A stretch of DNA of 41,349 nt, taken from the NCBI GenBank assembly GCA_018398765.1, contig JAHBMJ010004392.1:1-41349 (forward strand). Direction: 5' to 3'. This stretch comes from Chromera velia. Taxonomy: Eukaryota; Sar; Chromeraceae. The translations under genes and the position numbers were made by a program. The first letter of the stretch is position 1, and each line of letters opens with the position of its first letter. The notes under the pieces are model-generated. The model did no database searches. It was not told the DNA's origin and saw only the letters and a list, made by a program, of their open reading frames with translations. Positions 22,117-33,376 of the stretch are shown in pieces.

Positions 22117-23149
22117 GAGAGTCAGAAAGAAAGCAAGAGAGACGGGGAAGGGGGGAGAAGAGAAAGAGCTGAGAAGCCGTCGAGTATGCTTTCCAACTGA
22201 CTGACTGCTTTTCGCCCTCGCTTTTGCGTTGTTCCTGATTTTCTCTCTTTTTGCCTTCAAATGCCGGTGCTCTTCTTCGTTTCTGTTCTTTGCCGCTTTC
22301 GACATCTCTGGCGCTGGTTTTTTCGGCACCGTTCGGGGTCCCATTTCCAGCCTGCACACAGATACGTATACGCACGCACGCGAATAAGAATGAGTGTGCG
22401 TACACGTGCGGACGCCTTTGCACACGTGAGAGGAGAGGAACTGAAGCGGGGAACTTGTACGTCAATGTGGAGGGAGGATCGCATTGCCGACGAACCAGTC
22501 CGCACACGTACGCACAAATGAATAAATATCTACACGATACAGAGACACACAAGATACATACCCACGCCCGAAAGCAGCTGCATGCATACGGGCCAGCGGC
22601 ACCCAGCCGTCATCTTGGAATCGTTAGGAAACCCCTTCCCCTTCCCGTACAGTGAAACGGAACGGAAGAAAGAACGAGAGAAAGCGAATGTTCACAGAGA
22701 GACGTCCTACAAGTATCAGTGAAGCTCTCTCTGTCCGGAAGGGTCAATGCAAAAATACACAATCAATTTGATCAGACAATTCAAAGAAACAGAGAAGAAA
22801 GTGGCAGGGCCCCGTCTCAGTCAAGAGATACGCACACACATCTTCTGTCTCTTCTTCCTTCCTCGCCTGCCTGCTTCCTTCTTCCTGACAGACAGACAGA
22901 CAGACTACATGGTTTCTTTCCCTCTTCTTCTTCATGAACACAACAGACAAAAAGAAAGAAAGCAACAAAGACAAAAGAACATCACGACAACTCAGACAAA
23001 GTGGGCAGGGGTCCCGAAAGGTGAGAGTTAAGCGCCCCTTGCCTCTCCACCTCCTGACAAACTTTCACGTGATCACCGGGTTCACACGTTAATCCTCTGC
23101 TGCTTCCACTCAAGACAATAAAGAGAAGAAAAGAAAAGGACAGACAGAC

Positions 23150-23185
<36 letters not shown>

Positions 23186-23504
23186 CGCATGAGTTTCAGA
23201 TGTTCTCTGATCATGTTGAAGGGAATCCGCAGGTGCTCCCACTCCAGACGGTACGCCGGGTGGTCTACCAGCATTCTCTTCAGCCTTTTGGCCAGGAAGA
23301 TGTAGAACTCTTTCTCAAACCTGAATGGATCATTCGAATGGAGTGGAAGGGAAGGGAAGGGATGAAGGAATCGATGCATGCACACCCCGAGAGAGAGAGA
23401 GCCGGCCATGCAGACATACATGAAATGAACGAAGCGATAAGGAGACAGACAGGCACATTACGTGTTGTTTCTTTTTCATCCTTTGACAGACTATGTCGTC
23501 TTTG

Positions 23505-23538
<34 letters not shown>

Positions 23539-23802
23539 TTACGAAAAATCAATCGGAGAGCAGCTAAATAGTGAGACGTAGAATGAACGTGAAGACCGAC
23601 AAAAAGAGAAAAGAGTGCAGCAGCTGAGGGAAGATTTGTAAGCATGAAGAAAATCCGTTCAAACACCAAAAGGAATCCCGGCGGCTTTCTTTTCTCCTCC
23701 CACTCTCCCCTCCACCCGTTCAAATAAAACAATATTATTGCTCATATGCATAAAAAAAGGAATGCAGCCTGAACGAAAAAATGAAGAAACGCAGATGCGC
23801 GA

Positions 23803-23833
<31 letters not shown>

Positions 23834-26800
23834 GCTTCTCTCTTCTCTTGCCCGACTGACTTTTCCTCCAGCTCTCTCCCTCTGTTGGGATTAACCTTCC
23901 GCAGCTCCGCTCTGCGTCGGCCAAGAGACAAAGAAAAAACGCAGTTTTTGAAAACGACTACTCTTACGCGTCAAGTCACACAGCACAGAAACGAACACAC
24001 GACCATCACGTACACATGCAGCCTCCCTTCCCTTTTCTTCCATATCTGCCGAAACTGCAAGTCTGTCTCCCTCTCTGCAAATGAATTTGCGCCTCGCTTC
24101 GATCGTCCGTCAAGCATGAGTGATGGATGAGTGCCGGCCCACGGAACATTCAAGAGTCTGAGAGGCATCTCTCTGTGACGGGGGCAGCGTGAGAAAAAAA
24201 TGACTTCAAAAAGAGAAGCAAAGCATCCTATCAGATTGCAAAAAGCGCAAACGTCTGTCCGTATCTGCGCAAGGCATGGATGATGCAAAAAAGACTAAAC
24301 CTGATATGTTGCTCCACGAACATTGCCTGCATTCGAAGTTTGTGGAGAGACTCCCATCTGCAAAGAGTCTCGGCCCATTCTTGAGGAAAGATACTCGGGG
24401 TTGTCGGCTTTTTCTTCGCAGTCTCCTTCCCTCCAGCTCCGACCCCTACCTCAGGAAGGGGAGCCGATGCTTGCTTGTCTCCTTCCTTTCCTCCCTGCAT
24501 GCGCGGATGGACATACAGATGCGCAAATCCACAAATAAGTGAATAAATGTACAGACAATACAGCTCCATACGCCCACCGACGATGGAAGAGTCCCACAAT
24601 CTCCACGTATACACAAAGCTATCAATCCCTAGACCTGAAAGCGAAGCTCTTTTTTTCTCCTGTCTACGCTACGCCTTCCCTCTTGACTGACCCCGTTGGC
24701 CGTTCTTTCTTTCATCCATCCATCCATCCATCCGGACATTCAATCCATCCATCCCAACAATATTGGCACGCCTGCATGAGCGTTGCCTCCCCGGAGGAAT
24801 CAATCAGCCCCCCACAAATAAATACACAAAGCCAGGTCGAGCTTTTCACACTCGCATGCGCGCATGACTAGAGGAATCCACAAGGATTTGCGTCTCTGCT
24901 TAAAGATTGCATGCAGCCCTTTCGATCCTTTAGCACGCATGCCTAGCTGCATCTCCCTCCTTCCCTCCCTCCCTCCCCATGCAGTGCAGCCCCTTTCTTC
25001 AGCCGTGTCCGCTGGTTTGTTTTTCCTCTCTCCACTCGCACTGACCTCTTCAGCGCTCTGCGCACAGTCCTTTGTCAACCTCAACCTCAACCCCCCTCCC
25101 TCTCTCTCCGCCTCTTCCTCTTCTTGCTTTGCCTGTGTGCCCACACGGGGGGCTGCATGTTCAACTTGCGGGTCCCCTTCCTTCTTCCCTTCTGGCGGTT
25201 CCTCTTTGTTGGCCTGAATGGGAGCTCGTCTGCCTGCTGAGTCAGAGGAGGAGGAGGGAGGCGAGACAGAAGGCTGCAAAACCAGAATCGGGACAACCTG
25301 ACCGTCTCCGTTCGGCTCGGCAGGCTCCCCCATCAACACATCTCCCCCGTACTCTCTGACCGTGTCATCCTCAGCAGGCTGTACCCCCGCCTCCCCCTCT
25401 GCTGCTGCCATGCCGACGTCCGCATCAACAGAAGAACCAACACCTCCTCCTGAAGCGGAAGAAGAGGAAGATGCAGCTGGCGCCCTTTCTGTTGCATGGG
25501 GTACGGGGACAGAAGACATTTTCTCGTCCTCTTTTTCTCCTTCTCCTGCCAGTTGCTGCTGTGGATCGGTGACCGGAAAGGGAGGGGGAAGGGGAAGCGA
25601 ACAGGGGGGGTTTCCAGTCGCTCTGCATTGAGGGAAGGCACGGACACACCAGGCAAGAACCGTCAATTCCCACAGGCTTTGTTCTTCCTCCTCTGCAGGA
25701 GCGGCTGCTTTTGCCTTCTGCCACCTCTCTTGGTGCTCTTTGCTGGAGGCGAGGAAGGAGAACCACTCCGCGCGCTTCCCTTCGAACAACGTCAGGGCAA
25801 CTGCCTCTTCCTCAGACGGTCCCTCCCCCTCTTCCTCCCCTCCACACAGAGCCCCCATGCCCCCCTCTCCCTCGCCCCCTTCTTCCTCTCCTAGAGCGAG
25901 CGCAACAGAAAGAAAGGGGTCACGGTCAGCAGCAAAGGTGGATTGGGGCTGAGGAGCGGCAGCATCTGACCGTGATTGCACGCTCTCAGCCCGAGAGGGG
26001 GGGGGAAGTGGGTTAGGATGAGGATGAGGGTGAAAGTGAAGGCTTCCCGGCTCTCCTCTGTCTCGTCGGACGGGGGTGGTTGCAGTGGACTTGCCGACTC
26101 TCTCTCTCTCTTCCTCTTCCTGCTGCTGCTGGTGCAACTGCTGCAACACACGCGGAAACCTTCTCGGGGGGCCGCCTGGAGTGCCTGCCCCCGATCCTCT
26201 TTCTGAGCTGGGATGGGACGGTTCTCTGCTCCGCTCCTGATTGCCGTCTTTACACCCATCCACAGGCTCCATGTCAACGTCTCCGTCACTGTCTCCGCTG
26301 GGCTCAAGAGGAGCCTCACGACTCCCTCCTTCTCTTTCTCTCTCTCTTTTCAAGTCGCGATGTGTGTGTTCCTCCATGTCCCTTTCTCTTTCCTCCGGCA
26401 CAGGCGACAGACACATGATGATCGGATTCTTCTTCGGCTGCCCTGGCCCTAGGCCTGGCGCTTCTTCAATTTCTTCCTCCCTTGGCTTCCCCTCCTCCTC
26501 TGGGTCCTTCTGCTGCTGACTTCTTCTTGCCTGACCCTCTCCCTCTGCCTCCCCCTGAGACTGCCGACGAGCGAGAAGCACGGACGACGGGGACGCCCCG
26601 GGCATGGGGGGACCTGCGCGGGGCTCGGCAGACGCAAATGCCCAGCGGAGCAGGAGGGAGGGGGAACGGCCAATTCGGGCATGGGGGGGCGTGGAGGCGA
26701 CGAGGTGCGACCCGGCAGAGGACCTCATGGGGGGTGACATGAAGCTCAGCATTGCGTTTTGGCCTTCTTTTTCTTTTTCGGCGTTAGAGGAGGAAAGGGG

Positions 26801-27166
26801 AAAGGGGCTCGGGGGAGCAAGCAGATTTTTTTCTTTTTCCTTTTCGTTCTCTTTTTTTTCTTCTGGCTCCTTGGCGGGACCACTGGAAGAGGATGAGGAG
26901 GAAGAAGAGACTTGTCGCTCCTTCTCCTTCTGCTTGGAGAGCTGTTTGAAGTTTTTGATTGCCTGCTTGAGTGCAGAGCGAAACTTCCCCCCCTCTCCTT
27001 CCTCTGGTCCCGTCACTGATTTCGCAATCGCCTCCAGGTACCGAGGCTCCTCTTCCTGCTCAATCACCGTCGTGATAAGCCGCTGGTAACAAAGAACCCG
27101 CCACCAAGTCTGCATAGAATTATTGCAATACCAAGGAGAGAAAAGGACAGACAGCACGCACACACA

Positions 27167-27219
<53 letters not shown>

Positions 27220-27630
27220 GGGAGGACAGATACGGTCGCAAAGGGAACCGTCTGAATCAGGAATGATCACCACAAACGATAAAAGCCAGATGGATGGCTG
27301 TATGACTGAGTCGACGTATTCAATTGAGGCCCGAACAGGGCAGAGGCGCCAGTCAAACAATACGGATGCATGGAAGGAAAAAAGCAAAAGCTGCTTCATT
27401 CATGTCAGGGAGGCAGTGCATGCGTTTTCCTTCCTCCGTCTTTCCCTTCCTCCCTCTTATATTGTGAATATATTGATTGACTGACGCACGCAGAAGTTTT
27501 TCCGGGTCATTCTGGGAGCCAGGTCCTTGCAGCAGTCGCATAGACGCTCCATGAGTTTCTCGAACCGGGCCGTGCCCTCCTTCGTCTGCCCGAGAACCTC
27601 TTTTGCATAATCCCGCGCCGACACTCTGCA

Positions 27631-27670
<40 letters not shown>

Positions 27671-28346
27671 AACAGAGAAGAAGAGTCACATGCCGAGAGG
27701 GAGAGAGGAAGGGAAAGAAATAATGAGGGAAGGGGAAAGGGAGGGGGAAGGAAGGAGAGTGAGACGAGAGACTCAAAGACAGGCAGACTCCTCTCATTTA
27801 TATCTCTCTTCCTTCTTTGCTGTCCTTTTCCTTTTAACAGACAGAAGAAGATTCTGACAGATGAACCATCGTTTTGCACAGCTCACAGTCATAAAAAAAA
27901 GAAGAGAAAAGGCAATAGCTCAAATAGCCGTTCCAACAGACAGACAAATAAAAATACTAAGAGACAGGCAAATCTTCGAAAGAAGGAAGGCAGGGAGGGG
28001 AACAGACTGAAGTGCCAAGCGCTCCACCGATGGATCAATCAATCCATCGATTCATTCAACCAATTGACTTTTTTCGACTGCGCTCCACGAGTAAGAACCA
28101 TGCAGAAGACATCTCTGGTGTCTCTCGCGAAGCCAGGCAGGCAGGGCACCTTCCCTCACCCTCTCTCTGACTATCGATAGTTTCGTTCAAGATACACGAA
28201 ACCGAACGCAACAGAGATGCAGAAGGAACAAAAGGCGAACAGAAAAGGGGCTCTGAACTCGGAGAGTTGAAAACTCGGGCGTCGGACCCCTTTTGCAGTA
28301 CGTTTCAATAGTCGTGTGTTTCTGCACATTCCTTGCAGGTGCTTGA

Positions 28347-28385
<39 letters not shown>

Positions 28386-28881
28386 CTGGTGTCTTTGGCT
28401 GTTTCCCTGTGGATCCTCTCTTCCTTCCTTCCGCCTTCCTTCCTTTGCTCCTGACGGACGGACTGACTGACTTGAGGCTGCCCTGGTCAGGCTCCTTGTA
28501 GAGAGAGTCCCAAATTTCGTCCAGAGCGTCCTTCACTTTTCTCTTCTGGGCTTCCTGATTCGTCGCATCTGCCGGCAAGCAGGCAGACAGCATGATCTAA
28601 AATACAAATTTCATACATTAAATACAAAATGTATGAAAATAAATTCTCTTCTGGGCTTCCTGATTCGTCGCATCTGCCGGCAGGCAAGGAGGCAGACAGG
28701 TAGAGAGAGAGATCGAAAGAAAAGGACGGAGAGAGAGAGAAATACGGAAGGAAGGAATCAAGGAGACAAGGTGCGTTGAGCAGTGAAAGAAGGATTGCAT
28801 GGGCCTAGACAGGAGAGAGGCAAAGGCTGTGCACTTCTTCTTTTCCAATAGAGTTTGCTCAGCTTTTATTCACAGATCAAG

Positions 28882-28912
<31 letters not shown>

Positions 28913-29996
28913 TCTGTGCGGTCATCGAATGCGGGATCGAGCCCTTCTTCTCTTACCTGACCGACAACTGCCGACCGACAGCGTGAATTAATGACTCGTC
29001 CTTTTTGTTTGCTTGCGTGGGGAGAGGCATGATGGCTCGACCCCTACAAACAAGAAAAATCGTTTCTCGCTTTTTTCATCCCCCGCCAAGAGAAAGAAAG
29101 AAAGAAACAAACAAAGAAAGAAAGAAAGAAACTGCCTGCCTGCCTGCCTTCTTGACTCACGAACTGACTCATGCACTTATCCTCCAACGTCTCGAAGCAG
29201 TCCGCCCACTCCTGGTTGTCTTTGAAGGGGATCTTCGTCTTCTCGATTTGCCACACTCTTTCGTCTTCCTCTTCATCTTCAGATTCCTCTTCCCTCCTTT
29301 CCATTCCCTCTTTCCTCCTCTTCCTCCTCCTTTCCTCCCGCTCCCTTTCACCTTCGGTGCCCGAAGATTCCGAACTCTCTGCAACACACCGGAAAGAGGA
29401 GAAAAGGGCCCGGGCCATATCGGCCTCTGACTCTCCGTCGGTCTCTCTCTCCTTCTCCTCGCTGTCTCCGTCTCCGTCAGAACCCGACCCCCCCCCCTCG
29501 CTGTCCGAGGCCGAGGCCGCCGACGAGGAAGAAGTCGAAGTGTACCCTTCCAAATCTCTATCGAGGTCCTCCCTCTCGTCCTCACTATCGATACCAAAGT
29601 CAGACAGCACACCCGAATCGTCCAACCAGCCGTCCTCCTCGTAGAAAAAATCCCGACGCGCGGCCGGAGGCGGCACGGCCTGGGCCTTTTTCTGTTTGTG
29701 CTTCTTTCGATCCGGCAGCCCGTCCCCCCCCCCGTCAGCAACCAGCCCCCCGCCCCTCTCATCATGATCTTCTCGCCGCCTCTGTTTCTCCCGAGCTACA
29801 CGGAAGCACGTCGACTCCGGATGCCCCACGAGGCCTGTCTTACTGATGCGAGCAAGAAGCGAATTGACGCACGCAGTGAGAGAGTCAACCACCTGATTTT
29901 TCTCTCTGTATTCCTGCACGCATTTTTCGGCGGCACAAGAAGAGGGGGACGGGGGGAAAAGATGCAAAAAGGCAGAGAGAAACAAACAAACAAACA

Positions 29997-30027
<31 letters not shown>

Positions 30028-31365
30028 GGAGGGAGGCAGGCAAAAAGGAAGGCAAACAGATCCATCCGCAAAAAATGAGCTTGCGCGCAAAAAAGACACA
30101 AACATGCAGCAGAGAGAGACAGGGGCTCAACAGTCGCGAGTCTTTCTCCCTCCCTCCCTCTGTGTGTGTGAGTGTGTGTGTGTGCAATTCTGTAAGAACG
30201 AATAGAAGCACAGACAGCAAAAGGAGAAGAACATAAAGACTTTCTACTTGTCGAATGCTTCACAATGTTCTCGCCTGTCATCATGCATAGCTATCGGTGT
30301 TCTTTAGTTCGCAACCGCTCCATTGAGCGTACTTTTACTCCTACAGTCCACTCACTCCCTCTGTACGTCTGCATGCCCCACCTGTTCCATCTTCGAGATG
30401 TCCACTCTCGTTCTGTCTTTGTCTTTCTCCCTTTCTTTGTTGTTCTGGCTCTGCGTGTGGACTCCCCCTTTTTCCTTTTCCTTGTCGGAAACTTCTTTTT
30501 CCTTTTCTTTCCCCTTTCCCCCCTCCTCCTCCTTCTCAGGCTCATCCTTTTCCTTTTCCTCCTCCGGTGCGACGGCCGCAACCCGTGCATCAAGCCTGAC
30601 ATCAGAATGGGTCCGGTAGGGGGCGAGGGCCTTCTTGAGAGAGAACAGGGGGAACGCCCTTTCCCTCTCCCTTCCTTCCCCCTCTCCCCCCTTCAGATGC
30701 CGAGGTTCAGCCTGGTGCCTCCAAGGCCGGCTCACGGCCGCCCCCCTTGGGAGAATCTTCAACTCTCGGGGACAGAAGGGATCCGCCTCCTCGTCAGAAG
30801 AAACTTCATCTGCCTTCTCCTTCAAGTTCTCTCTGTCCTCCTGCCTGCGGTTGTGATCTGGTGGTGGATTGGACGGGTGGTTTTCTTTTTCCGTTTCTCT
30901 TCTCTTTGTTTCTGTCTCCGCAGGGGCTCTCTGGGTCGTCAGTTTGTCCCCCATCTCGCTCATTGATGTGGCAACAAACCCCTGAACCTTTGCATCTGTT
31001 TGGGCAAGAGGAGAGAGAGAAGGAGAGGGAGATGGGGGGCTTTGTATCTTTTTCTCCCCTTTCTCTGCCGTCTGGTCCTCTTCTTTCCATTTTTTTTCAA
31101 CTGCCCCTTCCTCGTTTCTGCTTTCGCTCTCAGGGCCTGCTGGAGCTGCATACGAGGAAGAAGAAGACTGCTGTGACGTCATGGGAGGGAAGAGAGGGAC
31201 TTCTGGGCTTCCACTTCTCTCTTCGTTCCCTGTTCCACTCTTCCGGAGGAGTTGAGGTGGCTCGGGATTGTTCTCGTTCTCTTTCTCTGCCTGATCGTGG
31301 TCTTCCTGCATTTCCACATCTTCTTGCAAGATCGTAGGGACAGAGGAATCTGCTCTCGTTTCCAT
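18611..31365 (-). CDS. Large acidic protein, 2380 aa, with an HRD/HUN-like motif; possible HPC2/ubinuclein-type chromatin factor
   Basis: Exons in order: 30382-31365, 29169-29913, 28472-28568, 27490-27625, 25046-27109, 24301-24494, 23861-23911, 23186-23320, 22998-23096, 22206-22351, 20738-21837, 18611-20002. Phases 0,1,2,0,0,2,2,2,2,1,0 agree at every junction. Exon 9's 3' end is the least certain. Most of the protein is disordered Glu/Lys/Ser/Pro-rich sequence. Residues about 416-437 include FFYEEDGWLDDSGVLSDF, which resembles the HPC2-related domain of ubinuclein/Hpc2 (pattern YDxEDxFIDDxEL), a HIRA histone-chaperone subunit; acidic Ser/Asp/Glu blocks follow. Folded-looking segments are exons 3-5 (ending WWRVLCYQRLITTVIEQEEE), exons 6-8 (EWAETLCRWESLHKLRMQAM, FEKEFYIFLAKRLKRML) and part of exon 11 (LHNHPYQLPGFATRAPHKW). 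I do not recognise these. Nuclear location is inferred. One long gene is better supported than several by phase, but a split is possible. Confidence 0.6.
20003..20737 (-). other. Intron 11 of the large gene
   Basis: 735 bp. On the coding strand it starts GTGGGTGGGTGAGTGAGTGAG, a run of GTGG and GTGA units at the donor, and ends CATGCAG. The interior is Glu/Arg-coding purine-rich DNA with no supported exon. A stronger-looking GTGAGT donor sits 8 bp downstream but breaks phase with exon 12. Confidence 0.55.
21850..22122. repeat. CA/GA and GT/GA compound microsatellites in intron 10
   Basis: CA then GA arrays occupy about 21856-21920, and GT then GA arrays occupy about 22037-22122. Both are inside the 368-bp intron between exons 10 and 11, so most of that intron is simple repeat. 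Confidence 0.9.
23125..23186. repeat. (GACA)n array touching the exon 8 splice donor
   Basis: Read on the coding strand, the intron begins GTCTGTCTGTCTGTC and continues for about 60 bp before the pyrimidine tract of the next acceptor. The whole 89-bp intron is therefore largely one tetranucleotide array. A second, shorter GACA array lies at 23517-23538 in the previous intron. Confidence 0.9.
23803..23826. repeat. (AT)n microsatellite in intron 7
   Basis: About 24 bp of pure AT dinucleotides within the intron between exons 7 and 8. Confidence 0.9.
27158..27214. repeat. (CA)n(GA)n compound microsatellite in intron 4
   Basis: A CA array runs directly into a GA array. On the coding strand this reads CT then GT and lies just upstream of the exon 5 acceptor. 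Confidence 0.95.
27631..27668. repeat. (GGCA)n array at the exon 4 acceptor
   Basis: On the coding strand the intron ends in repeated CCTG units followed by TCTGCAG, so the polypyrimidine tract and splice acceptor grow out of the tetranucleotide array. Confidence 0.9.
28349..28383. repeat. (GT)n microsatellite in intron 3
   Basis: A clean GT dinucleotide array inside the 846-bp intron 3 of the large minus-strand gene. Confidence 0.95.
28541..28698 (-). repeat. Duplicated 3' splice site and exon start flanking a 55-bp hairpin insertion
   Basis: A 37-bp sequence at 28541-28577 is repeated exactly at 28646-28682, and related GGCAGACAG-type sequence follows each copy. Each copy contains the acceptor GCCGGCAG and the first bases of exon 3. 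Between them, 28591-28645 is AT-rich and carries TTTCATACATT (28609-28619) and AATGTATGAAA (28628-28638), a perfect 11-bp inverted pair. Only the downstream copy (gene sense) continues into the open exon 3 frame. Use of the upstream copy reads into the insertion and meets a stop. Confidence 0.8.
28883..29131. repeat. (CTTT)n and (GAAA)n arrays in intron 2
   Basis: A CTTT array occupies about 28883-28911 and GAAA/CAAA arrays occupy about 29093-29131, in the 600-bp intron between exons 2 and 3. Confidence 0.9.
29982..30028. repeat. (CAAA)n(GAAA)n array in intron 1
   Basis: CAAA units pass into GAAA units in the 468-bp first intron of the large gene. On the coding strand the run is pyrimidine-rich and precedes the exon 2 acceptor. 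Confidence 0.9.
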
Positions 31366-31898
31366 TTTAGCCTTCGAGCTGGCAGGAGCGGAGCAGAGAG
31401 CGCCTCGCGTTGCGCCTCCGAAGTCCCGTCAGGCTGCCGGACTCAATGCCGTCTCCAGGACTCAGAAACAAAAAAAGAGAATCCAGCACCGAAGAAAAGG
31501 TCGCCCTCCTGTACTTGAGAGGAGACTGAAAAGCAAGTCGGCCCTCTCTCCTTCTGTACAAACTTCCACCCAGAGTACCGTAGACGTTCTGTCTTCAAAT
31601 GGAGTCGGGTTGCCAGTTCGGGAATGTTCGGGATGCCGGCACACAAAAAAAGGAGAATTAGAAATTTGACCCCGCGGCCCATCCGCGGCCCAATAGTTCT
31701 TGCATGCAAGGATGCGCCGCGGCCGCGCGGCCCGCGGGCGACTCTCAATCGATCAGTCATGCAGTCAGTCAGAAGATGTCATGCAGAAGTCGATCTCAGT
31801 CTCGTGACCGCCGTCAGCTTAATTAAACTCAGCTGTAGGTCGTCAGCGCGCTACGCAAGGAACTGGGAGGGCTTCGACGAGGAGCTGTAATGTGATGT
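31366..31898. promoter_or_regulatory. Divergent intergenic region between the HRD-like and ankyrin genes
   Basis: 533 bp separate two start codons facing away from each other. The region contains the sequence GCGGCCCATCCGCGGCCC near 31674 and a 27-bp stretch made only of G and C (31714-31740). These are islands of CpG in otherwise ordinary DNA and are plausible promoter elements or remnants of the GC-rich repeat also seen at 37581-37627. No TATA box was found. Confidence 0.45.
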
Positions 31899-33172
31899 AT
31901 GCTGGGTTTTACTGCCGTCAAGAGCCTTGGGAGGTCTCTTCGACCGTTCTCTTCCTCCATCCCACCTCCGTATCAGTCTCCGTCTCCGTATTCTTTCGCG
32001 AGGGATCAGATGGAGACGCAAGGAGAGAGAGCCGCTAAACAGACGGGGTGTTTCTTCGATCCGGCTCTCACTCGCCCTGACATATCAGGTAAGGGATTTC
32101 GAACGTGGATCCTTTGTGAGGGGAAAATGTTGATGAATGGATCAATCGATTCTGCAATCATTTGCGCGTGCAGCAGGAGTCGGAGCGGTCCTGGTTTCAG
32201 CGGGGTTGCCTGTTGAAGTTGACGGGCACTTCCGGGCCTTCAGTGCAGGTCCTTGCACGTTCCACCTCGTTGACTTCTGTCCGAGTCGCCCTCCCCGCCC
32301 TCCGCTCACTTTGAAGGTCGACGTGGAAGGAAAAGAGGCCCGCATCATTCTCGGAGACGGGACAAACATGTGAGCTCTTTGAGGAGACAAGAAACTAAGG
32401 GCGACAAGAAAGGGGGGAGCACCGGTCTGAACGGCGGGAAAAAGTTTTTAGTGCAACGAAGAGAAAAGGGATAACAACAAAGGGGTAATTTCAACGTGAG
32501 ACAAGGCTTCGGGTGGAAAGGGAAAAGGAATGACAAGACCTTGCAATTAAAAGTCTGAGACGGTATGTATATATGAAGGTTTGAGGGCTGCCAGACAAAA
32601 GGAAGGTGGATTCCCTGCAGGGATGGAATCTGTTCTGGCAGAAGAGGAGACGATGATGAGAATGATGGGAAAGGTGTCGAGAAAAGAAGACAAAACAAAG
32701 AAGGAAGAAATTGAAGCATAAAGTCTGTATGTGCGCAGTAACGATTCCATTCCATTGTTATTCAATTTGTTCAGTGTGCTCTCTCTTCGAGCGACTCTGC
32801 ACGTCTGTCTGCCTCTGCAGGAACCCCCCGCAGAAGATCACACAGGGCGACAAGGAGGACGAGGACCAAGAGGGGAATGGAAAGGGGGGAGCGGCCTCTG
32901 ATGTCCTCTCCGTGGAGGAAGCAGCTGGAGTGGCAGCTTGTCTTCGGACCGCTCGGGTAGGTCTGACGGTGTGATGGCGGCATCGGTCAGGGAAACAAGA
33001 AAGAAAACCGCCGAGGCTCTCTTTCTTTTTCTTGCCCGTTGCGCATTGCATTCGAGGCACGAGCTGTACACTTGTATGCATAGATATAGATCGAAAGAGG
33101 GATATATAGATGTATCCATACATACATATGCATCTCTATGTATGCGTATATGTATATGTATGTATGTATGTA

Positions 33173-33223
<51 letters not shown>

Positions 33224-33310
33224 CTGTGTGTATCTGTGTGTATCTGTGTGTGTGCATCTGTGTGTGTGTATCTGTTTTTATCTCTGTATCTATATGTGTG
33301 TGTTAGAGAG

Positions 33311-33376
<66 letters not shown>

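Noticed and set aside
23125-23540. CRISPR-like regular repeats
   Set aside because: The repeats are plain GACA/GTCT microsatellites without unique spacers of constant length, in a eukaryotic intron.
24800-25045. Exon 5 of the large gene running on to a stop at 24800
   Set aside because: The frame stays open, but GAG|GTCAGT at 25045 joins in phase to exon 6 and then to a series of folded-looking exons, which a stop at 24800 would leave unexplained.
28591-28645. TTTTAG inside the hairpin insertion as the exon 3 acceptor with a GTGAGT donor at 29160
   Set aside because: It keeps phase, but it would be the only acceptor in the window not ending CAG. The GTCAGT donor at 29168 with GGCAG at 28569 also keeps phase and fits the other introns.
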